Source: JAUWQU01 sp964605095 (GTDB lineage: Bacteria; Planctomycetota; Phycisphaerae; SM23-33). Taken from it: a stretch of DNA of 11,935 nucleotides. The notes beneath the pieces were generated by a model, which saw only the letters and a program-made list of their open reading frames with translations, made no database searches and was not told the DNA's origin. The position numbers were made by a program, and so were the translations under genes. This document shows positions 1 through 6,943 of the stretch, in pieces. The stretch spans positions 1 to 11,935 of the forward strand of contig CAZSBS010000159.1 of NCBI GenBank assembly GCA_964605095.1. Direction: 5' to 3'. Each line of letters begins with the position of its first letter. The stretch's first letter is position 1.

Positions 1-1157
1 AAATTGCCGCAGTGCCCGTGTTCCCGCTCGTCGTAAGCCGCCGTGGCCATCCGGGAGAAGAACGCCGCCGCCTCGCGATCGCCCAGCAGGTCGAACAGCA
101 CCGCCGCGCTGGAGCATTTCCCGTTATCGTCATGCACATTCCCGCCCGGCTGGTGATCGCCGTAGGGAATGGCGCCCTTGTTGACGTAGTACCGCAGGAA
201 CCTTGCCGATTTGTCGATCGCCCGGTCAACAGCGGGACTGTTCACGCCCGCCTGGCGGGCCAGCACCAGCGAGAGGGTAACCACGATCCCCGGCTGGTTC
301 ATGCAGCCATAGCCATTCAAATTGCCACTCGACCAGGTGCTGAACTCGTGACCCCAGGTGCCAACGGCGCTCTGCCCCACGGTGGCCTCCTTTGCCGTGC
401 GTTTGAGCTCCGGCAGGATCGACTTGTCGCCGGTGGCCAGGACATACTCGGCCAGGAACAGGTTCCCGTACCCGTAAAACCACGTCCACACGCCCGGGTG
501 CAACGATGCCGCCACCTTCCTGGCATAGGCGGCCAGCATGGGCCGGTATTCCTCTTTGCCGCTGGCAAGCAGCGCGAGGGCGTTGAGATCGTTGGGGATC
601 GCGTTGTCTTCAGTCACTTCCTTATCGAACCCCTTTTTGGCGATCAGCCGGCAGCCTTGCTCGAAGATCGCCTTCGATTTCGGACAGTCGTACGGGGCCG
701 TGTCGCTGTAAGCGCCCAGCACCGACAACTTCAGGTCCACGTTCGTGCTCTGCCCCTCCCGCCAGCGGATCAGCCGCAGCACGCCTTCCTTTGCCTCGTC
801 CGCCGTGATGGCGCGGCCAAAGCTCTTGCGGGCGTCGTCCGCAAACGGTTTGCCGTTCACGCCCAGAATCACGTCATTGGTGCGCAGGATGCCGTCCGCC
901 GGCGACCCCGCCTCGACCGCGGTAATCAGTATCTGCCGGGACGCGGCCGTCAGATCCTCGTGCCGGAAGAAAACCCAGCCGCGCGCCCCGGTCGGGCCCA
1001 GTGCCCAGTCGTGGCTGTCGTCCTTCTTGCCACCGTGGGTGAAATCGGGGACTGTGGGCTTCTCAACGTTCCGGGCACCCAAAACCATGTCCGTCCATCC
1101 GGACATCAGACCGCTGAACACGATCAGCGCCATCGAAATCCGCCAGTTGGGTTTCAT
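1..1157 (-). CDS. DUF6288 family secreted PDZ-domain protein (3' end outside window)
   Basis: Reading the minus strand from the ATG at 1155-1157 gives 385 open codons, running off the left edge without a stop. The protein starts with a Lys/Arg-bearing n-region and a hydrophobic stretch (about residues 9-28, ending VLGA), which looks like a signal peptide, so it is probably exported. Residues about 55-135 form a PDZ-like module with a GSPADGI turn (84-90), a VILGVNGKPF-type strand and an LIRWREG strand. After this comes an alpha-helical, toroid-like region with conserved-looking motifs (YDCPKSKAIFE, IPNDLNALALLASG, GTWGHEFS, GYGCMNQPG, IPYGDHQPGG, DLLGDREAA). This layout matches DUF6288 proteins as I remember them from Planctomycetota and Lentisphaerota; their biochemical role is unknown to me. 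A modest Shine-Dalgarno-like AGGAC lies about 7 bases before the ATG. The family call is firm; the function is open. Confidence 0.88.
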   Translation of the reverse strand, partial: MKPNWRISMALIVFSGLMSGWTDMVLGARNVEKPTVPDFTHGGKKDDSHDWALGPTGARGWVFFRHEDLTAASRQILITAVEAGSPADGILRTNDVILGVNGKPFADDARKSFGRAITADEAKEGVLRLIRWREGQSTNVDLKLSVLGAYSDTAPYDCPKSKAIFEQGCRLIAKKGFDKEVTEDNAIPNDLNALALLASGKEEYRPMLAAYARKVAASLHPGVWTWFYGYGNLFLAEYVLATGDKSILPELKRTAKEATVGQSAVGTWGHEFSTWSSGNLNGYGCMNQPGIVVTLSLVLARQAGVNSPAVDRAIDKSARFLRYYVNKGAIPYGDHQPGGNVHDDNGKCSSAAVLFDLLGDREAAAFFSRMATAAYDEREHGHCGN

Positions 1158-1196
1158 TGTTCCGTCCTGTTATACTTGTGGGCATAGTAACCAGTG

Positions 1197-1214
1197 ATCC
1201 GGGATTTCCCGGAT
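1197..1214. promoter_or_regulatory. Perfect 18-base inverted repeat upstream of the DUF6288 gene
   Basis: ATCCGGGA-TT-TCCCGGAT is a perfect 8-bp inverted repeat with a two-base centre, 40 bases upstream of the DUF6288 ATG. It could be an operator for a dimeric repressor or a leader hairpin. The symmetry is directly visible; the role is inferred. Confidence 0.5.
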
Positions 1215-1221
1215 GGACTGT

Positions 1222-1242
1222 GGCCGACGACCGCCGTCGGCC
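1222..1242. promoter_or_regulatory. Strong GC hairpin (8-bp stem, 5-base loop) upstream of the DUF6288 gene
   Basis: GGCCGACG and CGTCGGCC flank the loop ACCGC, a perfect 8-bp stem only 7 bases from the inverted repeat at 1197-1214. A possible minus-strand -10 element, TATACT, lies at 1250-1255. A transcript from it would start near 1243 and open with this hairpin. No matching -35 box is convincing. No T-run follows on either strand, so a simple intrinsic terminator is unlikely. Confidence 0.45.
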
Positions 1243-1281
1243 TCTGGCGAGTATATTACCGATCTCAAGACTAGAAGGCTC

Positions 1282-1305
1282 TTCTTCTGCTCGATGGCGG
1301 AAGAA
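1282..1305. other. Hairpin downstream of the URO-D-like gene
   Basis: TTCTTCTGC and GCGGAAGAA pair over a 6-base loop (TCGATG) with one G-T wobble. It lies about 75-100 bases after the stop of the minus-strand URO-D-like gene. It might act as a weak terminator or processing site. It lacks a clean T-tract, so the assignment is tentative. Confidence 0.25.
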
Positions 1306-1380
1306 TCCGACCGTTTCCGAGCCATGAGGCGGCCCCTGAGCCTTCCACACATCGCGGCCTCCGGCCAGGACCTCCGAAGC

Positions 1381-2631
1381 CTACTCGCCGAACTCCTCCG
1401 CCATCTGTCTGGCCATCCGGCACCATCGCGCCAGACGCTCGGGCTGCCCGAGGCACGTGGCGATTTCCTGGTTGATGATCTCGACGTGGCAGCCGCGGGA
1501 TTGGGTCAGGATGTCGCGGAGGTGGGCTTCGTCCTGACCGATGTCCCAGTCCGGCCTGGAGATCGGGACGGCCGTGGGTTTGATCGAGTAGATGTAGTCG
1601 GTTCCGATCGCCTCGGCTGCGCGGGCGAAGTCGTTCCAGGCGCAAATCGAGATTCGCCGGAGATTCTCCAGCGTGCGGTGCAGGTGCATCTTCCGGTCGA
1701 TCGGTTCGCAGCAGGCCAGGGTCGTCAGCCCGAACATGGCGTGGTACTCACGCTCGTATCGCGTGATGAACCGCTCGTGCATCTCAGGGGAGATGCTCAC
1801 CGCCGCCTGGGCCACCGAGATGGCCCACGTGTCCTTCAGCCGGACGTGGGCCGGGTCGAATCCGTCTGCCGGCAGTTCGTCAGTGTAGCTCAGGCCCCCA
1901 TTGTAGCAGGACTGGTAGGTGTTGTCTACCACCAGGGCGCCTTCCCGTTCGAAGGTCCGCTGCTTGGCGATCAGCACGTCCCACAGCCGACGCATGAGAT
2001 CGTCGAGCCATTCGGGCCGTTCGATCATGTCGCTAAACAGGTTGTCCATTCCGCGGATCTGGCAAACGTAATCGAACAGCGCCGCCAGCGATCCCGGCCT
2101 GGCGCGAACGGGTTCGAGTATGCCGCCGAAGACGTCCTCGACCCATTCGCGGTTTCGCTCCGTGGCGTCCCAATCGACGCCCGCGGATGGGTCTTCGATA
2201 ATCTTGTCGATATCCGCCTCGGTCTCGATCACCGGCGTAACGTGGAACGCGCCGAGACCTTCCACATCAGGCCGATTGCGGTTCGGCTGGATCAATCGGG
2301 GCTCACGAACGGCCGTCCCGTACTCGATGATCGGCTCGGTAACGCTATCGTCGTCGATGTTCTCCCATTGCCATATTCGCAGCCGGAGCCGCCGCTCATA
2401 GTCCCGGGCTTTCGGATCGATGGTTTCCAGCACGCTATCGGGCACGATATCCCTGAGATACAGCCCGTTCACCCGCAGCAGCAGCGGAATGGGCCCGCGC
2501 CGCAAGCCGTTGATCCGGTACCACACCTGCTTGCGCCGCTGCTGATCCGGCTCAGCGGCAATCTGGCGAACCCGCCAAGCGAGTTCCCGCAGGATATCCT
2601 TCTCCGGCTTGGTTATTTCCGATGCAGCCAT
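1381..2631 (-). CDS. Uroporphyrinogen-decarboxylase-superfamily protein (divergent, function unassigned)
   Basis: This 416-residue protein resembles the planctomycete/lentisphaerote branch annotated as uroporphyrinogen decarboxylase family. It begins with a helical segment (KPEKDILRELAWRVRQIA) and a RRKQVWYRINGLRRG motif. A barrel-like region follows, with ADIDKIIEDP, DELPADGFDPAHVRLKD, ISPEMHERF, LACCEPIDRKM and a late NLRRISICAWND strand. I do not see the classical HemE N-terminal PxWxMRQAGRY motif, so haem synthesis is unlikely. URO-D-like relatives without it include corrinoid-dependent methyltransferases. CCEP could supply a metal-binding cysteine, but that is inference. The start at 2631 gives a sensible N-terminus but has no strong Shine-Dalgarno sequence. 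It lies 223 bases upstream of the DUF6288 gene on the same strand; co-transcription is possible but not shown. Confidence 0.82.
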   Translation of the reverse strand: MAASEITKPEKDILRELAWRVRQIAAEPDQQRRKQVWYRINGLRRGPIPLLLRVNGLYLRDIVPDSVLETIDPKARDYERRLRLRIWQWENIDDDSVTEPIIEYGTAVREPRLIQPNRNRPDVEGLGAFHVTPVIETEADIDKIIEDPSAGVDWDATERNREWVEDVFGGILEPVRARPGSLAALFDYVCQIRGMDNLFSDMIERPEWLDDLMRRLWDVLIAKQRTFEREGALVVDNTYQSCYNGGLSYTDELPADGFDPAHVRLKDTWAISVAQAAVSISPEMHERFITRYEREYHAMFGLTTLACCEPIDRKMHLHRTLENLRRISICAWNDFARAAEAIGTDYIYSIKPTAVPISRPDWDIGQDEAHLRDILTQSRGCHVEIINQEIATCLGQPERLARWCRMARQMAEEFGE

Positions 2632-3298
2632 GGTCTGATATCCGCTTGTTACCGGCGTACGCCACCTGTCTTCGCCGGTTGTTATGTATACCCCGCCTAC
2701 TTGCCCCCCAACTCCGGCCCCGCGGGCTTGAACTTGCCCCGGAATTGGCTCTGTGGGATGAGGAAACGCCAGTGATGGGGATTAAAGGGGTCAGGAACCT
2801 TCTCTGGTGATTTGTGGGGTCCCACGCATGGGCTGGAGGCAATTTGCAGGCCGAGTTCGGCTGCCGCGGCCGCGAGCCACGCGTGCGGGCAGGGGAATAT
2901 GAATTCGCCGCGGCTGGGCGGCGGAAGCTCCCAGGCGGTGCGAGCGGGCATCCCCGATTTGGTCGCGGCCAACACCATGGCGACACTCTATGCCTCGGGG
3001 TCCGGCCCGTCAATGGCAGGCCTAAGGTGGAAGGCGGAAGGCTGAAGGCGGAAGGAGGAAGGCAGGCGAAAGGTGGAAACCTGACTCCATGACACCCAGA
3101 ATATCCGGATTGTCCGGGTTTGCGCCCGCGAGTGGGGGGCTGGCTGGCGACGAAAAGACGCTGGTGGGTGGGCGATGGGTTTGGGAGTGCTGGCCGAGCG
3201 CGCAAGAGGGGGTTTCGATAGCGCAAAGTGGTGTCTTGGAGCGCCAAACGAGCGCGCCGGGGCGCGCCGCGGGTGGCGTACGAGCGCGCCGGGGCGCG
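2632..3298. other. Gene-poor, repeat-bearing intergenic region between URO-D-like gene and hypB
   Basis: I find no convincing gene in these 667 bases. They contain a 7-bp inverted repeat ACCGGCG/CGCCGGT (2651-2657 and 2673-2679) in the presumed leader of the URO-D-like gene, and a possible minus-strand -10 (TATACA) just beyond it. At 2784-2800 is AAAGGGGTCAGGAACCT, which resembles a sequence I recall near dispersed transposase-associated repeats in environmental genomes. A tandem heptamer array lies at 3024-3065 and two GC hairpin copies at 3248-3299. A 93-codon minus-strand ORF (2697-2978) has partly coding-like codon use. It has no Shine-Dalgarno sequence and no family I recognise, so it is at most a remnant. 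Confidence 0.6.
3024..3076. repeat. Tandem heptanucleotide array (consensus AAGGNGG)
   Basis: Six head-to-tail heptamers run from 3024 to 3065: AAGGTGG, AAGGCGG, AAGGCTG, AAGGCGG, AAGGAGG, AAGGCAG. After a 4-base break a further AAGGTGG lies at 3070-3076. The array is strongly purine-biased on the plus strand and lies outside any gene. It resembles the short tandemly repeated heptamers (STRR) described in filamentous cyanobacteria in form only; no homology is implied. Confidence 0.75.
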
Positions 3299-3299
3299 C
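3248..3299. repeat. Two direct copies of a 20-base GC hairpin at the hypB 3' end
   Basis: An identical 20-base unit occurs at 3248-3267 and 3280-3299, 32 bases apart. Each contains GCGCGCCGGGGCGCGC, in which GCGCGCC pairs with GGCGCGC. The second copy abuts the hypB stop codon (3299-3301). On the minus strand the pair could act as a 3'-end stabiliser or a weak terminator for the hyp operon. There is no T-tract, so it may equally be a dispersed repeat. Confidence 0.5.
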
Positions 3300-3955
3300 T
3301 ACGGACGCTTGGCCGGGCGCTGGGCGATCAGCCAGTTCAGCCACGCGTTGAGGCCCTCGCCGGTGCGGTTTGACAGTCGAATTACCGGAGCGGCTGAGTT
3401 GATCCGCGACAGGTCGTCGTAGACGCGATCGAAGTTGTATTCGAGCAACTCCGCAAGGTCGATCTTGGTAAGCAGGATCACGTCGGCCTTCTGGAAGAGC
3501 GTGGGGTACTTGGCGACTTTGTCATCGCCTTCCGGCACGCTCAGCAGCACGACGCGGCGATGCTCGCCGAGGTCGAACGCGGCCGGGCAAACCATGTTGC
3601 CGACGTTCTCGATGAAGAGGTAGTCGATGGCGGCAAGGTCGAGTGCGTTAAGGCCTTGCTCGATCTGGCTGGGGGAGAGGTGGCATCCGTTGCCGGTGTT
3701 GATCTGCACGACCTGTGCGGCTGAGTGCTCGAGCCGCTCGGCGTCGCGTGTTGTCTGGAGGTCGCCGACAAGCACGGCCGTACGCACGCCGGCCGGGAGC
3801 ATCGGCAGCGATTTCTGGAGCAGCGTCGTCTTGCCGCTGCCGGGCGCGCTTAGGATGTTGATGCACGTCAGGCCGACAGAGTCCATCCGCCTTCGGTTGA
3901 CGTTCGCCATCGCGTCGCTGGCGTCCAGAACGCTCTTGACCACGTTGATCTTCAT
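3299..3955 (-). CDS. hypB: Hydrogenase nickel incorporation GTPase HypB
   Basis: HypB is a cytoplasmic SIMIBI-class GTPase that loads nickel into the [NiFe]-hydrogenase large subunit together with HypA. The 218-residue sequence has a Walker A motif (GSGKTT, residues 39-44), VGDLQTTRDAERL (63-75), and NTGNGCHL with the G-domain metal ligands Cys91 and His92. It also has ENVGNMVCPA with Cys123, a SVPEGDDK segment and the TKID guanine-specificity motif (163-166). The N-terminus lacks the His-rich stretch and the CxxCGC high-affinity nickel site of some homologues, so this is a short form with only the G-domain metal site. It starts nine bases after the hypA stop, and the probable ribosome site AAGGAATAGG overlaps the end of hypA, which points to translational coupling. 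It is the last gene of the operon. Confidence 0.96.
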   Translation of the reverse strand: MKINVVKSVLDASDAMANVNRRRMDSVGLTCINILSAPGSGKTTLLQKSLPMLPAGVRTAVLVGDLQTTRDAERLEHSAAQVVQINTGNGCHLSPSQIEQGLNALDLAAIDYLFIENVGNMVCPAAFDLGEHRRVVLLSVPEGDDKVAKYPTLFQKADVILLTKIDLAELLEYNFDRVYDDLSRINSAAPVIRLSNRTGEGLNAWLNWLIAQRPAKRP

Positions 3956-3964
3956 GACGAGAAC

Positions 3965-4396
3965 CTATTCCTTCTCTGCGTCATCTGTGTTCTCCCGCAG
4001 GGACCGTTGGTCTGCGTTGAGATCTTCTTTGCTTTCGCCCGCGTCGCCGCCGTCGGTTTCGCAGATGACGGACTTCAGGATGATATCGTCTCCGGCGAGT
4101 ATGTCCACATCGGCTTGGCCGCAGCCGGGGCAGAGGTAGTTGTCGATCCGCGGTGCGAACTTGCGCCCGCAGCGCCTGCACTGGGCCTCCATTGGCGTCT
4201 CGGTGACGGCCAACTCGGCCCCGGCCGCGATCGTGCCCTCGCTGATGACCTGCCAGGCCATTACAAGGGCCTCCGGCACGACAAGGCGCATCTGCCCGAC
4301 GATGAGCTCGACGCGATCTACTCGCCGCGCGCCGCACCCATCGGCGGCGTCCAGCACTGCCGACAAAACCCCTTCAGCTATGGACATCTCATGCAT
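3965..4396 (-). CDS. hypA: Hydrogenase nickel metallochaperone HypA
   Basis: HypA binds nickel through its N-terminus, contacts the hydrogenase large subunit and works with HypB. The start at 4396 gives the diagnostic MHEMSIAEG N-terminus with the nickel ligand His2. An open frame continues upstream to 4555, but it lies inside hypE and encodes Arg-rich nonsense. The zinc site is formed by C73-x2-C76 and C89-x2-C92. The protein has 143 residues, against about 115 usual for the family. The excess is a charged, mostly acidic tail after the last beta segment (roughly residues 112-143). The start follows the hypE stop by 8 bases, with GAGG as a ribosome site overlapping the hypE end. Confidence 0.95.
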   Translation of the reverse strand: MHEMSIAEGVLSAVLDAADGCGARRVDRVELIVGQMRLVVPEALVMAWQVISEGTIAAGAELAVTETPMEAQCRRCGRKFAPRIDNYLCPGCGQADVDILAGDDIILKSVICETDGGDAGESKEDLNADQRSLRENTDDAEKE

Positions 4397-4404
4397 TCTC
4401 GACC

Positions 4405-5469
4405 TCAGCAGATTCGGGGCAGTTCTTCGCCGTACGGGCGCTGGACTATTCGCCGTCCGCCGGCGGCAGTGAGCAGTTCGACCAAGGGCCAGTCGCTCGC
4501 CTGGCCTATTCTTCCGACGATCACGGCGGCTCTGCCCAGCGGGTGGCTGCGGCATGCGGCGAGGACCTTTTCCGCGTCGGCTGCCGCGACGACGGCGACG
4601 ACCTTGCCCTCGTTGGCGACCGTCAGCGGGTCCAGGCCCAGCAGTTCCGAGGCATGGCGGGCCGCGGGCGAAAGCGGCACGGCCTGCTCGTCGATCTCGA
4701 TGTTGCGCCCGATCTGCTCGGACAGGTCCGTCAGCAGCCCGGCCAGGCCGCCGCGAGTGGGGTCCCGCATGAACTTCACCCGCCCACCGGCGGCGAGCAT
4801 CGCATTCACCAGGCCGCCCAGCGGCGCCACGTCGCTGACCAGCGTCGTGCGAATGCCCAGGCCCTTGCGGGCCGTCATCACCGCCAGGCCGTGCTCGGCG
4901 ATCATGCCGCTGACCAGCACCGCGTCGCCGGCGGTGATTGTCTTTGCGTCCGGGGGCATGTCCGCCGGCAGCGCGGCGATCCCGGCCGTGGTTATCGTCA
5001 TCCCGCCGGCGCCGTGGTATTCGACAACCTTCGTGTCGCCCGTGGCGACCACCACGCCCGCCTCGGCCGCGGCGGCGGCGATCGAGTCCATCACGCGGTC
5101 CAGCACATCAAGGTCCAGGCCCTCCTCCAGCACCAGCGCCAGGCTGAGGGCAAGCGGCTTGGCGCCCATTACGGCCAGGTCGTTCACGGTTCCGCATACG
5201 GCGAGCCTGCCGATGTCCCCGCCGGCGAACTCCAGCGGCTGGACCACGAATGCGTCGGTGGTCATGCAGAGCCTGCCGGGCGGCGGGTCTATGACCGCGC
5301 TATCGGCCAGGGGGGCAAGCAGGTCGTTGGCGAGCTTGGGCAGGATCCTCTCGGCCAGCAGTCGCCGCGTAAGCTCCCCGCCGCCGCCGTGGGCGAGCAC
5401 GATGCGGCCCGCACGGGTGACACCGGGCTCATCTGCTGCGGGGTTGTTGTCATTCATGGCATTCATCAT
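4405..5469 (-). CDS. hypE: Carbamoyl dehydratase HypE (hydrogenase maturation)
   Basis: HypE dehydrates the carbamoyl group that HypF places on its C-terminal cysteine, giving the thiocyanate that becomes the CN ligand of [NiFe]-hydrogenases. The 354-residue protein belongs to the PurM/AIRS-like ATP-binding superfamily. It has AHGGGGELTRRLL (26-38), TTDAFVVQPLEFAGGDIGRLA, GTVNDLAVMGAKP, ATGDTKVVE and MRDPTRGGLA. It ends in PRIC, so the catalytic C-terminal cysteine (Cys354) is intact. In-frame ATGs lie at 5469, 5466 and 5457. None has a clear Shine-Dalgarno sequence, and the DNA here is a short ATGATGA-like repeat, so the exact start is uncertain by a few codons. It follows hypD by 31 bases. 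Its partner HypF is not encoded in the window. Confidence 0.96.
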   Translation of the reverse strand: MMNAMNDNNPAADEPGVTRAGRIVLAHGGGGELTRRLLAERILPKLANDLLAPLADSAVIDPPPGRLCMTTDAFVVQPLEFAGGDIGRLAVCGTVNDLAVMGAKPLALSLALVLEEGLDLDVLDRVMDSIAAAAAEAGVVVATGDTKVVEYHGAGGMTITTAGIAALPADMPPDAKTITAGDAVLVSGMIAEHGLAVMTARKGLGIRTTLVSDVAPLGGLVNAMLAAGGRVKFMRDPTRGGLAGLLTDLSEQIGRNIEIDEQAVPLSPAARHASELLGLDPLTVANEGKVVAVVAAADAEKVLAACRSHPLGRAAVIVGRIGQASDWPLVELLTAAGGRRIVQRPYGEELPRIC

Positions 5470-5500
5470 TCATCATTTGCGGTTCAGTGCCGCGAGCTTC

Positions 5501-6589
5501 TCACCGGCTCCGCCGGTTGTATTTGTACCATGCCGCGCACGTGCCCTCGCTGGAGACCATGCACGGGCCCACGGGCGTCGTGGGTGAGCACTTCACGCCG
5601 AAAAGCCCGCAGGCCGTGGGCTCGATCCTGCCCTGAATGACCTCGCCGCAGCGGCAGCCGGGCGGCTCGTAGTCCGGGCCGAACTCGATGCCGAACTTCG
5701 CCCGCGCGTCAAACCGCGCGTAGCACCCGCGCAGCGCCAGGCCGCTTGCCGGTATGCTGCCCATCGCCCGCCACTCGGTCGCGGCAGGCTCAAAGACCCG
5801 CTCGATCATCGCACGGGCCTGTGCGTTGCCGCCCTCGGTCACCGCCACGCCGTAGGCGTTCTCCACCTTCGCCTGAGAGGCGGCGACTTGGCGGACCAGT
5901 CGGCCGATGCCCTCGAGCATGTTCGCCGGCTCGAAGCCGACCACCACGCACGGCTTGCGGTACTTCTGTGCGATTGGCCTATACGCGGCCGCGCCGAGGA
6001 TCACGCTGACGTGGCCGGGGCACAGGAAGCCGTCGATCGCCGAATCGTCCGCCGACAGCAGCGCCTCCAGCGCGGGCATGAGCACCTTGTGGCCGGGCAG
6101 AATGAACAAGTTCTTCAGGCCGGCCGCCTCGGCCTCGATCACTGCCGCGGCCGTGGCGGGGGTTGTCGTCTCGAACCCCACTGCCAGGAAGACCACGTTT
6201 CGGCCTGGGTTTCCGCGAGCCAGCTTCACCGCGTCGCGGGCGGAGTACACAACCTCCACGGCCGCGCCGCGCCCGCGGGCGGCCTCGAGGCTGTCGGTTC
6301 GGCCCGGCACGCGGACCATGTCGCCGTAGGTGGCGATTATCACGTCTTTCCGGGCCGCCAACTCGCACGCGGCGTCGAGATAGCCGCAGCTCGTGACGCA
6401 CACCGGGCAGCCCGGGCCGCTTATCAGCCGGACGTTGGTCGGCATGAGGGACTTTACCCCGCTGCGAAACAGGCAGACCGTGTGGGTGCCGCAGATCTCC
6501 ATCAGGGCCATGTCGCGCGCGCCGGCGGCGGCGTCGGCCACGGCCGAGACAAGCTGCCGGAGGTTTTCGTTACTCGCCGCCACGCTCAT
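5501..6589 (-). CDS. hypD: Hydrogenase maturation Fe-S scaffold protein HypD
   Basis: HypD carries a [4Fe-4S] cluster and, with HypC, forms the scaffold on which Fe(CN)2CO is assembled from HypE-bound cyanide. The 362-residue length is normal. Visible signatures are EICGTHT (31-37, Cys33), GPGCPVC (58-64, Cys61 and Cys64), VGFETTTPATA, LCPGHVSVILG and FEPANMLEGI. The C-terminal cysteine set includes PPGCRCGEVIQG, GVKCSP and GPCMVSSEGTCAAWYKY. The start codon overlaps the hypC stop in an ATGA arrangement, a strong sign of translational coupling with its physical partner. Confidence 0.97.
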   Translation of the reverse strand: MSVAASNENLRQLVSAVADAAAGARDMALMEICGTHTVCLFRSGVKSLMPTNVRLISGPGCPVCVTSCGYLDAACELAARKDVIIATYGDMVRVPGRTDSLEAARGRGAAVEVVYSARDAVKLARGNPGRNVVFLAVGFETTTPATAAAVIEAEAAGLKNLFILPGHKVLMPALEALLSADDSAIDGFLCPGHVSVILGAAAYRPIAQKYRKPCVVVGFEPANMLEGIGRLVRQVAASQAKVENAYGVAVTEGGNAQARAMIERVFEPAATEWRAMGSIPASGLALRGCYARFDARAKFGIEFGPDYEPPGCRCGEVIQGRIEPTACGLFGVKCSPTTPVGPCMVSSEGTCAAWYKYNRRSR

Positions 6590-6873
6590 TTGCCGCCGTC
6601 ACTGCCGGCCTTGAGTTGCTCGGGCATCTCGCCGATCCCACTGGCCTGGAGATACTCCCAGGTCTGCCTTGCCTCATCCTCGTCGAGCACGGCGATAGCG
6701 AAGCCCGCATGCACCAGCACCCACTGGCCGACGGACGCCTCTGGCGACATCGCCAGCGACACCTCGACCCGGCTGCCCTGAAAGTCCACCGTCGCCACGG
6801 GCCCCACGGCCGCTTCGCCGTCGCTGCCGCCGCCGAGCATCTCAATTATCCTGCCAGGCACCGCCAGACACAT
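6586..6873 (-). CDS. hypC: Hydrogenase maturation chaperone HypC
   Basis: HypC is the small chaperone that binds HypD and then escorts the Fe(CN)2CO unit to the hydrogenase large subunit. The 95-residue protein starts MCLAVPGRI with the essential Cys2 and carries a typical OB-fold-like core (ATVDFQGSRVEVSLAM, VGQWVLVHAGFAIAVLDE). A family-like helix, DEARQTWEYLQ, follows. The C-terminal dozen residues are variable. A ribosome site GGAG (6882-6885) lies 8 bases before the ATG. This is the first gene of the operon and overlaps hypD by four bases. Confidence 0.95.
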   Translation of the reverse strand: MCLAVPGRIIEMLGGGSDGEAAVGPVATVDFQGSRVEVSLAMSPEASVGQWVLVHAGFAIAVLDEDEARQTWEYLQASGIGEMPEQLKAGSDGGK

Positions 6874-6943
6874 GCGTCAATCTCCATACCATTTCGTACC
6901 ACGCTGCCGCAAACCATCCCGGCCGCGACCGTCACAGACCCCC

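Noticed and set aside
12..1187. Long plus-strand open frame of 391 codons
   Set aside because: It is antisense to the DUF6288 gene, whose minus-strand translation has clear PDZ and family motifs; the plus-strand product is Arg/Gly/Pro-rich and resembles nothing.
1213..2775. Plus-strand open frame of 520 codons
   Set aside because: It is a mirror frame of the URO-D-like gene in G+C-rich DNA; the minus-strand protein has recognisable family motifs.
3024..3299. Possible CRISPR array because of repeated short units
   Set aside because: The heptamers are contiguous without spacers, and the GC units occur only twice with a 12-base gap; no cas genes are present.
4397..4555. Extended hypA start at 4555
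   Set aside because: The extra 53 residues lie inside hypE and are Arg-rich; the conserved HypA N-terminus MHEMS begins at 4396 with a ribosome site.
4007..5640. Two large overlapping plus-strand open frames (526 and 365 codons)
   Set aside because: Both are antisense to hypA and hypE, which are unmistakable; the products are Ser/Ala/Arg-rich shadow translations.
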